23,245 nt of DNA from Pelotomaculum sp. UBA4789 (GTDB lineage Bacteria > Bacillota > Desulfotomaculia > Desulfotomaculales > Pelotomaculaceae). Positions 1 to 7,256 of this stretch are shown here, in pieces (position 1 is the first letter of the stretch; each line of letters begins with the position of its first letter). The notes under the pieces were generated by a model. It was not told where the DNA came from, made no database searches, and was given only the letters and a program-made list of their open reading frames with translations. The stretch covers positions 1-23,245 of the forward strand of contig DHGV01000109.1 in NCBI GenBank assembly GCA_002402945.1. The letters are read 5' to 3'. The position numbers and the translations under genes were made by a program.

Positions 1-84
1 CACATAACTTTGGACTTGATCTTCAACATAAAGATTAAGAAAATTCTATTATGACTGCTTAAATACAATATAGTAATTACTGGA

Positions 85-115
85 AAAATAAAGGGCTGCC
101 TATTTTCCGGCAGCC
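85..115 (-). terminator. Intrinsic terminator after trkH
   Basis: GGCTGCC (94-100) pairs perfectly with GGCAGCC (109-115). Read on the minus strand the stem is followed by a T-rich tract (CTTTATTTTT). It lies about 80 bases past the trkH stop and is the likely end of that transcript. Confidence 0.75.
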
Positions 116-196
116 TGATAATTTGACTAACTGTCTGCTTACTGAGATGATACGGCTCAGCAGTTCAATGCCTTTGTTGATGATGTTCCTCCCCTT

Positions 197-1579
197 CTAG
201 CCAACCATAATTTTTTCTTCCGGGTAGCGCAGGTGCGCTTTTCTCTTGGCCCTGGCCAGGGAGAACGCCAGGGTCAGAGGCCCCAGCCGGCCCAGGAACA
301 TGGTCATAATGATCAAAATTCTGCCCAAAGAGGTCAGATTAGGGGTGATCCCCATTGTCAGACCGACGGTGCCGAAAGCAGATGTGGTTTCAAACAATAT
401 AGCCATAAAATCAGCACTCTCAGTAATTGACAGCAGCAGTGTCACAATAGTTACAAGAGCGGTGGCCATTAACAGGATAGCCAGAGATTTGTATACCTGG
501 TCCTTGCCTATCCGGCGCCGGAAAACCTCGCTATCTTCTTTACCCCTGATCATGCACCAGACGGAGATAGCCAGGGTACCAAAAGTAGTGGTTTTAATAC
601 CGCCTCCTGTGGAACCGGGAGAAGCGCCGATAAACATTAAAATTATGATCAAAAACTGGGTGGCCGAGTGCAGCGCCCCGATATCAAGAGTATTATAACC
701 CGCCGTTCTGGCTGTAACCGCCTGGAAATATGACGCCAAAACCCTGCCCAGCGGGTTGAGACTACCCATGGTGTTGTTATATTCAAGAAAATATATGAAA
801 AGAGTACCTAATATAATCAAGATACCCGTTACGGAAAGGGCCAGCTTGCTATGCAGCGCCAGGCGCCTGGTTTCTTTCACACGCCGGACAATGTCAACAA
901 TTACACTAAACCCTATCCCACCCAGAATGATCAACGTGGTAATACAGAGCGTTACCGTCGCGTCACCGGCATAAGCGGTCAGGCTCCTAAACTCTCCAAA
1001 AAGGTCAAAACCGGCATTATTAAAAGCAGATACTGCATGAAAAAGGCCAAACCATAAGCCCTTCTGCCAGCCCAGGTCCAGCGACCAGCGTATCGAAAGG
1101 ATCGCCGCGAAAAATATTTCAGTGACAAAAGTAAATAAAAGAACATACCTGGCCAGCCTGACAATGCCGGCCAAGCTGGTATGGTTTAGGGATTCCTGGA
1201 TAATAAGGCGCTGTTTCAGCCCGATGCGGCGGCCCAAAAGCAGGTAAAGGAATGTCGCCATGGTCATAAAGCCCAGGCCGCCCACCTGGATTAAGGCCAG
1301 GATAACAATATGTCCGAAAGTTGTCCAGTGCGTCGCTGTGTCTACTACCACCAGGCCGGTAACGCAGACCGCGGATGTCGCCGTAAAGAGAGAAGTTAAA
1401 AAATTAATCTCCTTCCCTGACTGTACAGCTATCGGAAGCGTCAATAAAATGGCGCCAATCATTATTACCGCGGCAAAACCAATAACAAGGGTCTGCGCAG
1501 GAGAAGTTTTAACAGTAAACTTTTTCTGTCTATCCCCGTTCAGTGTTATTTTCCATTCTTTTGTTTCATCACTCTCCAA
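197..1579 (-). CDS. ktrB: TrkH/KtrB-family potassium uptake channel subunit
   Basis: Membrane pore subunit for K+ (or Na+/K+) uptake, 460 residues, the usual length for KtrB/TrkH. The four-fold channel repeat shows in filter-like segments around TSAVCVTGL, NNAGFD, TARTAGYNT and FGTVGLTMG, each with the conserved glycine, separated by hydrophobic helices. The start is TTG at 1577-1579, with AGGAG seven bases upstream; no in-frame ATG fits better. KtrB works with a cytoplasmic RCK ring (KtrA); a matching RCK gene is at 8676-9323 rather than adjacent. The upstream region carries a promoter, a c-di-AMP riboswitch and a terminator, so expression should fall when c-di-AMP (a signal of high K+) is high. 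Whether KtrB or TrkH is the better name cannot be settled without a tree; the length and the c-di-AMP control favour Ktr. Confidence 0.9.
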   Translation of the reverse strand: MESDETKEWKITLNGDRQKKFTVKTSPAQTLVIGFAAVIMIGAILLTLPIAVQSGKEINFLTSLFTATSAVCVTGLVVVDTATHWTTFGHIVILALIQVGGLGFMTMATFLYLLLGRRIGLKQRLIIQESLNHTSLAGIVRLARYVLLFTFVTEIFFAAILSIRWSLDLGWQKGLWFGLFHAVSAFNNAGFDLFGEFRSLTAYAGDATVTLCITTLIILGGIGFSVIVDIVRRVKETRRLALHSKLALSVTGILIILGTLFIYFLEYNNTMGSLNPLGRVLASYFQAVTARTAGYNTLDIGALHSATQFLIIILMFIGASPGSTGGGIKTTTFGTLAISVWCMIRGKEDSEVFRRRIGKDQVYKSLAILLMATALVTIVTLLLSITESADFMAILFETTSAFGTVGLTMGITPNLTSLGRILIIMTMFLGRLGPLTLAFSLARAKRKAHLRYPEEKIMVG

Positions 1580-1640
1580 AATATTTCTCCTCTTTTCAAG
1601 CCCTTTCCCACTAAGATAGATTCCAAGTTATGCATTAAAA

Positions 1641-1680
1641 CAACAAAAACCCAGCAATGCGAAAAATTAACGCATGGGTT
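1641..1680 (-). terminator. Riboswitch expression-platform terminator before trkH/ktrB
   Basis: On the minus strand ACCCATGCG pairs with CGCAT...GGGT (one small bulge) and is followed by TTTTTGTTGTTTT. It sits between the c-di-AMP aptamer (ending near 1719) and the ktrB start (1579), where a transcription-terminating expression platform is expected. Confidence 0.75.
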
Positions 1681-1718
1681 TTTTGGCAGATCTAATAAAC
1701 AATTTTACATCCTTCTTT

Positions 1719-1925
1719 CAACGCTTACGAGGTTAGCTGACGGATTCGGGCCGAAAGTATAGCCCTACCAATTCAGTCGTCGGACGTCGGCTATCAGTCG
1801 TCAGATTGATTTAGGAATTCGCCCAAGCGAATTTCTTCTATCTTAATGTCTGACGTCTTACGACTAATTTGGATTCACCCCGGGAAAAGTGGTTCCCCCG
1901 CTTCTTATCTAAGAATTAAGCGATC
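1719..1925 (-). ncRNA. c-di-AMP riboswitch (ydaO-yuaA type)
   Basis: Read on the minus strand, the 5' CGCTTA (near 1917-1922) pairs with the 3' TAAGCG (1722-1727) to form P1. Family-conserved blocks appear in order: GCGGGGGAACC, GGGGTGAATCC, TAGGGCT, CGGCCCGAATCCG, then TCAGCTAACCTCGTAAGCG at the 3' end, a hallmark of the ydaO class. These RNAs bind c-di-AMP and usually switch genes off. Placement in front of a K+ transporter is typical. The central variable part is expanded by a repeat-rich segment (see the repeat at 1775-1865). Confidence 0.92.
1775..1865. repeat. Inverted-repeat segment inside the riboswitch variable region
   Basis: Arms AGTCGTCGGACGTC (1775-1788) and GACGTCTTACGACT (1852-1865) are reverse complements at 12 of 14 positions. 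They enclose a further copy of AGTCGTC near 1796 and a perfect inner hairpin, AATTCGC (1816-1822) with GCGAATT (1827-1833). The segment can fold as an extra arm without disturbing the conserved core on either side. It may be a small inserted palindromic repeat. Confidence 0.6.
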
Positions 1926-1940
1926 TTTTTTAATGAATAT

Positions 1941-1968
1941 ATTATAAATCCACTACCCAAAAAAACAA
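1941..1968 (-). promoter_or_regulatory. Promoter for the riboswitch-ktrB transcript
   Basis: On the minus strand a -35-like TTGTTT (1963-1968) and a perfect -10 TATAAT (1941-1946) are separated by 16 bases. Transcription would begin about ten bases before the 5' edge of the c-di-AMP aptamer. Confidence 0.75.
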
Positions 1969-2054
1969 GCATTATTTTTAAAGACCAGTTTAAATAAATG
2001 ACCGGCAGGATTTTGCCCTGTAAAAAGCGAATAAAACTTTAGTTGATCAGCGCC

Positions 2055-2080
2055 ACCCCGTATTTAAGGCTGGGGTTTTT
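2055..2080 (+). terminator. Terminator-like hairpin just before btuF
   Basis: ACCCC (2055-2059) can pair with GGGGT (2072-2076), followed by five Ts. It lies about 55 bases before the btuF start. It could be an attenuator or a short insulating terminator. The stem is short, and no cobalamin aptamer precedes it. Confidence 0.4.
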
Positions 2081-2133
2081 AATTTATGTTGCATGAAAAA
2101 CTTAAGATATTTTTGATTTTAAAGAGGTGCAGT

Positions 2134-3081
2134 ATGTTTAATAAAATGAAATCAACTATTACCGCGCTGCTGTCTGTTTTTTTGATCCTGTCTTTTGTTT
2201 TCCTGCTTCAGGGATGTGGTGAGAAAACAAAAGCTGTAAGTGGTTCTGGTTTTCCACTGCAAATAACTGATGACCTGGGCAGACAGGTAACCATCAAAGA
2301 GGCGCCCCAGCGGATTGTTTCCCTGGCGCCGGCGATAACAGAATCCCTCTTTGCCCTGGGGTTGGGTGACAAAGTGGTGGGCGTGACTAATTACTGTAAC
2401 TACCCGGCCGAGGCCAAGGAAAAACCAAAAATAGGCGGCTTTTCCACCCCGAGCGCAGAACTGGTAGTAACAGCCAGGCCGGACCTGGTGCTGGCGACAA
2501 AAATCAATGAGAGTTACGTGCCCCAGCTGGAGAATGCGGGACTGACGGTGGTTGTAATCGAGTCACTGGATCTGCCGCAGGTGCTGGAAAATATCAAACT
2601 GATTGGTAAGGTTACCGGGGCGTCTGCAGCAGCAGACAACCTGACAGCTGATATGCAGAAGCGCATCGACAACATCACAACCAAGGTGGGCGGCCTGCCT
2701 GATGATCAAAAGCCCGCTGTCTACTTTGAAATCTGGCCCGACCCCCTCACCACGGGCGGCTCAGAAAGCTTCGTGAACAGCCTTATAACCCTGGCCGGGG
2801 GCAAAAACATCGCCGGCGACGTGGATCAGGACTGGGTAAATTTAAGCCCTGAAATGGTGTTGACCCGGGATCCAGAGGTTGCTATTTTATGCCACCACGG
2901 CTCATCGGCGCAAACAGTGGAGGATTTTAAATCACGCCAAGGCTGGGAACAGGTGTCTGCGATCAGAAATAACCGCATTGGGCTGGTCAGTGACGAGAAC
3001 ACTGTGGTCCGCACCGGCCCGCGTGTAGTAGAAGGTTTTGAGTTTATGGCGAAGATGTTCCACCCCGATCTGATCAAATAG
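2134..3081 (+). CDS. btuF: Cobalamin/corrinoid ABC transporter, substrate-binding lipoprotein (BtuF-like)
   Basis: Captures corrinoid outside the membrane and delivers it to the BtuC permease. 315 residues from ATG at 2134, chosen because AGAGGTG lies seven bases upstream and the protein then opens with a normal lipoprotein signal (KMK, hydrophobic stretch, lipobox LQGC near residue 28). An in-frame ATG at 2086 would add 16 residues without a good ribosome site. The mature part begins with a BtuF/FecB fold pattern: DDLGRQVTIKEAPQRIVSLAPAxTE, then VGVTNYCNYP and ARPDLVLA. First gene of a btuFCD set. The family also includes siderophore and haem binders. The B12 assignment rests on resemblance to BtuF and on the cobalamin riboswitch just past the operon, so substrate certainty is moderate. 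Confidence 0.88.
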   Translation: MFNKMKSTITALLSVFLILSFVFLLQGCGEKTKAVSGSGFPLQITDDLGRQVTIKEAPQRIVSLAPAITESLFALGLGDKVVGVTNYCNYPAEAKEKPKIGGFSTPSAELVVTARPDLVLATKINESYVPQLENAGLTVVVIESLDLPQVLENIKLIGKVTGASAAADNLTADMQKRIDNITTKVGGLPDDQKPAVYFEIWPDPLTTGGSESFVNSLITLAGGKNIAGDVDQDWVNLSPEMVLTRDPEVAILCHHGSSAQTVEDFKSRQGWEQVSAIRNNRIGLVSDENTVVRTGPRVVEGFEFMAKMFHPDLIK

Positions 3082-3134
3082 ACCTGACTGCTTCTGATAC
3101 AGCACCATCAGGAGATTAAAAATTATTTTTTTAT

Positions 3135-3198
3135 TGTCATTCTTTAGCGATAGTGAAGAATCTTGGGGTAAGATCCTTCGCTGCATCTCAGGATGACA
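3135..3198. repeat. Palindromic intergenic repeat (MITE/REP-like)
   Basis: A 64-base near-palindrome between btuF and btuC. The ends TGTCATTCT and AGGATGACA are inverted, and inside GAAGAATCTT and AAGATCCTTC are reverse complements at 9 of 10 positions around GGGGT. The TGTCATTCTGAG...CTCAGGATGACA-type palindrome recurs in intergenic regions of many bacteria (recalled, not checked). In RNA it would form a long hairpin inside the operon, without a T tract. Confidence 0.75.
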
Positions 3199-3251
3199 TT
3201 TTCCGTATGACATAATCACTTGTTTATATATCTTTTTTGGGGGACAAGTAG

Positions 3252-4304
3252 TTGAATCAAAATGACCGGGTTTGGCAGCGGCAATTTTTAATCTTATTAC
3301 TGCTGGCCTTGCTGGGGCTGACTGTAATAATATGCACCACGATCGGTCCGGCGGGCATCGGTTTTACCGACGTTCTGACCATGCTGCTGCGTCGCATACC
3401 GTGGCTTGGCAGCCTGATCCCACGCGGTGACTGGCCTGAAAATTATGAGACTATCGTCTTCCAGATGAGGCTGGCGCGGGTCATTCTGGCAGCACTGGTC
3501 GGCGCCGGCCTGGCCGCTTCCGGCGTTGTGCTCCAGGGCCTGTTTGTTAACCCAATGGCAGACCCTTATATCCTGGGCATATCACAGGGCGCCGCCCTCG
3601 GAGCGACGGCCGCCATGATGTCCGGCATAGGCTTACAGGCGCTGGGTATTTACGCGGTACCCTTGATTGCCTTCGGCGGCGGCTTGGGTACATCCATCGT
3701 TGTATACAACCTGGCCAGGGTGGGAAACCGGGTCCAGATGTCGACTTTGCTCCTGGCCGGGATAGCGGTAGGACTGTTTCTTTCAGCCATAACCTCGTAC
3801 ATCATGATCACCAGCGGACAAAATGTACACCAGATACTATTCTGGATGATTGGCGGATTTTCCGGCCGCAGTTGGAATCATGTAAAGGTACTGCTGCCAT
3901 ACTTCATTGTAGGTTATTCCCTGATGCGCCTCTATGCCCGCAAGCTGAATATAATCCTGCTGGGTGAAGAACCAGCACAGCATCTTGGAATAGACGTGGA
4001 AAGGATGAAAAAAATCCTGCTGGTAGCAGCTACATTAACTACAGCTTCCGCCGTTTCGGTCAGCGGCGTCATTGCATTTGTCGGCTTGATTGTACCGCAT
4101 GCCGTACGCCTGGTGGTCGGTCCAGACCACCGGGTACTTCTCCCCGCCTCGGCACTCACCGGCGCCATTTTCCTGATTGTTGCGGATGCCCTGGCCCGTA
4201 CTGCCGCGGCTCCCGAGGAGATACCGGTAGGCATCATCACGGCCCTTTGCGGAGGCCCATTTTTCATATACCTGTTGAGAAAAAAGAATAACCCAGGCTT
4301 TTAA
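3252..4304 (+). CDS. btuC: Cobalamin/iron-siderophore ABC transporter permease (BtuC/FecCD family)
   Basis: Inner-membrane permease, 350 residues, the normal length for FecCD/BtuC with about ten transmembrane helices. Family motifs are visible: ARVILAALVGAGLAASGVVLQG, NPMADPYILGISQGAALGA, and near the end VSGVIAFVGLIVPHAVRLVVGPDHRVLLP followed by the E-x-P-VGIITALCGGPFFIYLL tail. The start is TTG at 3252, with GGGGGAC upstream at suitable spacing; the nearby ATG at 3262 is out of frame. It is 170 bases after btuF, with a palindromic repeat in the gap, and is followed by the ATPase gene. Substrate (corrinoid or Fe-siderophore) is inferred from context. Confidence 0.92.
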   Translation: MNQNDRVWQRQFLILLLLALLGLTVIICTTIGPAGIGFTDVLTMLLRRIPWLGSLIPRGDWPENYETIVFQMRLARVILAALVGAGLAASGVVLQGLFVNPMADPYILGISQGAALGATAAMMSGIGLQALGIYAVPLIAFGGGLGTSIVVYNLARVGNRVQMSTLLLAGIAVGLFLSAITSYIMITSGQNVHQILFWMIGGFSGRSWNHVKVLLPYFIVGYSLMRLYARKLNIILLGEEPAQHLGIDVERMKKILLVAATLTTASAVSVSGVIAFVGLIVPHAVRLVVGPDHRVLLPASALTGAIFLIVADALARTAAAPEEIPVGIITALCGGPFFIYLLRKKNNPGF

Positions 4305-4361
4305 CTTGAAGCATATTTCCGGGATAGAAGCATCCGTTTTTTAATTTTGGAGGTTAGGATT

Positions 4362-5660
4362 GTGGCTGTGATTTTTAAAATTGATAATATAGAATGTTCT
4401 TACGGTGCGGTCAAGGTGCTGAATGGGCTGACCTTTGCAATAGAAAGAGGCAGCTTTACCGGCATTATCGGCCCCAACGGTTCAGGCAAATCTACCCTGT
4501 TGAAATCTTTAAGCCGGGTACTGAAACCCGTTAAAGGGGCAGTCCTCTTGGACAAGGAGGACCTTTACAGTCTGGATATAAGGGATGTGGCTAAAAAAGT
4601 GGCTGTCGTCCCCCAGGAGACCGCGGTAAATTTTTCATTTACAGTCAAAGACGTGGTGATCATGGGCCGCTCCCCCCACCTGGGCCTTTTACAGAACGAG
4701 GGGGAAAAAGATTTTGCCGTGGCCAGGCTGGCTATGGAATTGACAAACACTTACCACCTGGCAGACCGGCCGATCACAGCTATCAGCGGCGGGGAAAGAC
4801 AAAGGGTGATTATCGCCAAGGCCCTGGCCCAGGAACCAAGGATAATTTTACTTGACGAGCCAACATCACACCTGGATATCAACCACCAAATTGAAATCCT
4901 CAGCCTGTTAAGGCGCCTGAACCGTGAAAATAACCTGACGATAATCTCGGTATTCCACGATTTGAATTTGGCCTCCCAGTACTGCGATAGTCTTATTTTA
5001 ATGAACAACGGCAGTATATTCACCATAGGCGAACCTGATGAAGCGCTGACCATGGAAAACATAAAAGAAGTATATGGCGCCAATGTTTTAGTCAGAAAAC
5101 ACCCTGTAACCGGACGGCCCTCTGTTGTTCTCCTTTCACAAGACTCACAGCCTGGTTTACAGAAAGGCAGGGTTCACGTTGTCTGCGGCGGCGGAGCAGG
5201 CGCAGCTATCCTCGGGCTGCTGGCCGGCCACGGTTATGATATCAGCGCCGGCGTCCTCAACGCAGGTGACGTTGACTGGGAAACGGCAAGGTTTTTGGGT
5301 GTCAAAACGGCTGATGAAACACCTTTTCTGCCAATTTCCGAACGAAGCCACCAGGAGAACTTAAAACTTATTGGTGAAGCCGAGGTCTGCATACTGGTTA
5401 ACATTCCCTTTGGCCGGGGCAATTTAAAAAACCTTGAGGCGCTTTCTCTCGCCCTCGAGCGGTCGATTCCTGTTTTAATAATAGAAGAACAGGAAATCGG
5501 GGAGCGTGATTTCACCGGCGGCAAAGCGGCGCAAATTTATAACAGCTTAATAGAAAAAGGCGCGGTTGTCCTAAACGATAAAGCCGCGCTGGTTGATATG
5601 CTGAAAGATATAATTCCTGTTAAAAGTCAGCCTTCCGATCTTCAGGCAGACAATCAATAA
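4362..5660 (+). CDS. btuD: ABC transporter ATPase (BtuD-like) with an extra C-terminal domain
   Basis: ATP-hydrolysing subunit for BtuC. From GTG at 4362 the protein has 432 residues; this start has GGAGG eight bases upstream, whereas TTG at 4347 overlaps that site. Walker A GPNGSGKST (37-45), Q-loop VPQE, signature ISGGERQR (141-148), Walker B IILLDEP (161-167) and the switch histidine in FHDL mark a complete ATPase that ends near residue 255. Ordinary BtuD/FecE proteins stop there. This one continues for about 170 residues with VHVVCGGGAGAAILGLLAG, a glycine-rich Rossmann-like turn, then alternating strands and helices. The function of this extension is not recognised; it could sense or bind the cargo or a nucleotide. 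It is a continuous in-frame fusion with no sign of a frameshift. Confidence 0.9.
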   Translation: MAVIFKIDNIECSYGAVKVLNGLTFAIERGSFTGIIGPNGSGKSTLLKSLSRVLKPVKGAVLLDKEDLYSLDIRDVAKKVAVVPQETAVNFSFTVKDVVIMGRSPHLGLLQNEGEKDFAVARLAMELTNTYHLADRPITAISGGERQRVIIAKALAQEPRIILLDEPTSHLDINHQIEILSLLRRLNRENNLTIISVFHDLNLASQYCDSLILMNNGSIFTIGEPDEALTMENIKEVYGANVLVRKHPVTGRPSVVLLSQDSQPGLQKGRVHVVCGGGAGAAILGLLAGHGYDISAGVLNAGDVDWETARFLGVKTADETPFLPISERSHQENLKLIGEAEVCILVNIPFGRGNLKNLEALSLALERSIPVLIIEEQEIGERDFTGGKAAQIYNSLIEKGAVVLNDKAALVDMLKDIIPVKSQPSDLQADNQ

Positions 5661-5720
5661 ATATAACCATTACAAAAACCTCCAATTACAAAAACCTTTA
5701 TTTAAATAGTGGACAAATTG

Positions 5721-5925
5721 TTTTGTTGGTGTTAGGATCATTTTAATTGAAAAGAAACTGTCCAGGTCCCCCTGCAAAAAAGGGGTGAAAAGGGAACCGG
5801 GTGCAAATCCCGGACGGTCAGGCCACTGTGTGTGGGGAGCAGCTCCCTTTGATGCCACTGGGTTAGAAGGTAATCCGGGAAGGCGGGAGTTCAGCAAAGA
5901 ACCACGAGTCAGGAGACCTGCCTGG
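5721..5925 (+). ncRNA. Cobalamin (adenosylcobalamin) riboswitch
   Basis: Conserved B12-element blocks appear in order: GGGAACCGGGTGCAAATCCCGGACGG (5792-5817 region), GCCACTGTG, a variable stem, GCCACTGGG (5854-5862), GGGAAGGCGGGAG, and the 3' AGGAGACCTGCC (5911-5922). The 5' boundary is approximate. Such RNAs repress B12 uptake or synthesis genes when cobalamin is abundant. Here it follows btuD instead of preceding btuF, and its terminator is not followed by any recognisable B12 gene. The next gene starts at 6211 after two further hairpins. Confidence 0.95.
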
Positions 5926-5967
5926 TCAGATGGTACCGCCTTCCATGGAAAGGCCAGGGCTTTTTTG
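5921..5967 (+). terminator. Riboswitch terminator
   Basis: CCTGG (5921-5925) pairs with CCAGG (5954-5958) and the inner GCCTT with AAGGC (5938-5954), then GGC and TTTTTT. It overlaps the 3' edge of the cobalamin aptamer, as expected for a transcription-terminating B12 riboswitch. Confidence 0.75.
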
Positions 5968-5992
5968 TATTTTTCACAAGGTTTATACCTTT

Positions 5993-6032
5993 GGAAAACC
6001 CGGGTTCTTTAGCGGAGGAAACCGGGTTTTCC
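5993..6032. repeat. Strong hairpin after the B12 riboswitch
   Basis: GGAAAACCCGG (5993-6003) and CCGGGTTTTCC (6022-6032) are perfect inverted repeats, with an extra TT/AA pair inside. The loop contains GCGGAGG, which resembles a ribosome site, but no start codon with an open frame follows. Function unknown; it may be a terminator relic. Confidence 0.6.
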
Positions 6033-6067
6033 ATTTATCTCCTTCTTCCAAGTATTTTTTTCATTTT

Positions 6068-6094
6068 ACCCGTTCATAACGAACGGGTTTTTTT
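6068..6094 (+). terminator. Intrinsic terminator
   Basis: ACCCGTTC (6068-6075) and GAACGGGT (6081-6088) pair perfectly around ATAAC, followed by seven Ts. It ends any transcript coming from btuFCD or the riboswitch before the gene at 6211. Confidence 0.9.
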
Positions 6095-6210
6095 CTGCTA
6101 GCCAGAAGGATTTTAAAATTTTTTAATAAATTAAGTGTTAAGATATAAGCAAACCGGAAAATATCTTAAGGCTTATAACTGCTGAAAATCTACCGGGGGG
6201 GGTAAAAGTT

Positions 6211-6639
6211 ATGGCAAAACGAAGGAATGTTAATCGTGCTTTGGATAAACAGGGTGGATCGGAAGGCTGCCTTCATGTTGCCGCGGCCATAAAAATTCTG
6301 GCCGGGGAGCTTGCATCCGGCGGTCATGAGGATACGCTCTGCCGGGCCGCGGCGCGCCTGGCCGAAGAAGGCGGGATTATAGACAGCTGCCGGTCAAAGT
6401 GGGATGCAGAGCAGGAAAATGCGGCCGGCCAATCCTCCGCTTATCTGTTTGACCGCCGCCAGTGCCTGGAGCTGATCCGTTATCACCAAAACAAGGGAAA
6501 TAATGAAGCTCTGAAAAAGGAAAAGGACAAACTGAGAATCCTGGAGGGGCGCCTGCTGCTAGGCCAGAAACCGCCCTTGAAAATCACAGAAGAGGACCTG
6601 GAAAAACTGGAGGAATTTATCAGGGAAAGCGGCTTTTAA
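6211..6639 (+). CDS. Hypothetical protein, charged and helical
   Basis: 142 residues, ATG preceded by a G-rich ribosome site (GGGGGGGG, eight bases upstream). No family recognised. The N-terminal half is alanine-rich and probably helical (AAAIKILAGELASGG...AAARLAEEGG). The C-terminal half is highly charged (NNEALKKEKDKLRILEGRLL...EEDLEKLEEFIRESGF) and suggests a helical hairpin or short coiled coil. There is no signal peptide or membrane segment. It is convergent with the universal stress protein gene and isolated from the B12 region by a terminator. Codon use and ribosome site support a real gene; the role is unknown. Confidence 0.7.
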   Translation: MAKRRNVNRALDKQGGSEGCLHVAAAIKILAGELASGGHEDTLCRAAARLAEEGGIIDSCRSKWDAEQENAAGQSSAYLFDRRQCLELIRYHQNKGNNEALKKEKDKLRILEGRLLLGQKPPLKITEEDLEKLEEFIRESGF

Positions 6640-6656
6640 AAGGATTGCAGGCATTA

Positions 6657-7094
6657 TTAGCCCTTAGTGATCAGGACCGGGCAGCCGGCATTCTGAATCA
6701 CATAATTGGAGACGCTCCCCAGCCCCATCAGCAGCCCTTCAAAAACACCCCGGTTGCGGGAACCCATGGTGATCATATCTATCTTTTCTTTTTCGGCAAA
6801 ACTAACAATTGCTGCGCCTGGGCTGTCGTGGACAATCACTGTCTGAAACTGCACACCTTCGTTTTTGATTCTTTCACCAGCCTCCGCCAGCTCACTTGTA
6901 AAATAATCGTAACTCTTGTCTTCCAAATCCTTAAGCATATTATGACCTGCTATCGAAGATACTATTTCCGGCATCTTAACGGAGGTAAAGATGTAAATTT
7001 CCGCATCAAATTTCTTTGCAATTTCTATTGCAATCTCCAGGGCTTTATTGGACTTTTTGCCGCTGTCATAGGCTACAAGAATTTTATTAATCAT
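6657..7094 (-). CDS. Universal stress protein, UspA family
   Basis: 145-residue single-domain cytoplasmic UspA protein. It opens KILVAYDSGKKSNKALEIAI, the usual first strand with the adenine-contacting aspartate, and carries the ATP-binding signature G-2x-G-9x-G-S/T as MGSRNRGVFEGLLMGLGSVS near the C terminus, so it is probably an ATP-binding type. It ends with CPVLITKG, as is typical. The ATG at 7094 has GGAGG eleven bases upstream. It is divergent from the ion transporter at 7257 across a short AT-rich gap. UspA domains often work beside ion transporters, so a link to the neighbour is possible but inferred. Confidence 0.92.
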   Translation of the reverse strand: MINKILVAYDSGKKSNKALEIAIEIAKKFDAEIYIFTSVKMPEIVSSIAGHNMLKDLEDKSYDYFTSELAEAGERIKNEGVQFQTVIVHDSPGAAIVSFAEKEKIDMITMGSRNRGVFEGLLMGLGSVSNYVIQNAGCPVLITKG

Positions 7095-7256
7095 AATTCA
7101 TGAGACCTCCATCATAAAATTATAACCATGCTGACGCTGTCTATCCATTCCGGCCTCTAATTAATATTATAAGCAAATAATATTGTTATGGCAAAAGCGT
7201 TATGATAAAGTAAGTCATATTATAAGCACATTATCCGGCTTAACGGGGTGACTTTT

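Noticed and set aside
5785..6012. 75-codon open frame across the B12 region
   Set aside because: It lies entirely over the conserved cobalamin aptamer and its terminator, so the conservation is explained by RNA structure.
7164..7185. AATATTAT...ATAATATT inverted repeat between usp and the transporter gene
   Set aside because: AT-rich and in a divergent promoter region where such pairs arise by chance; no known operator recognised.
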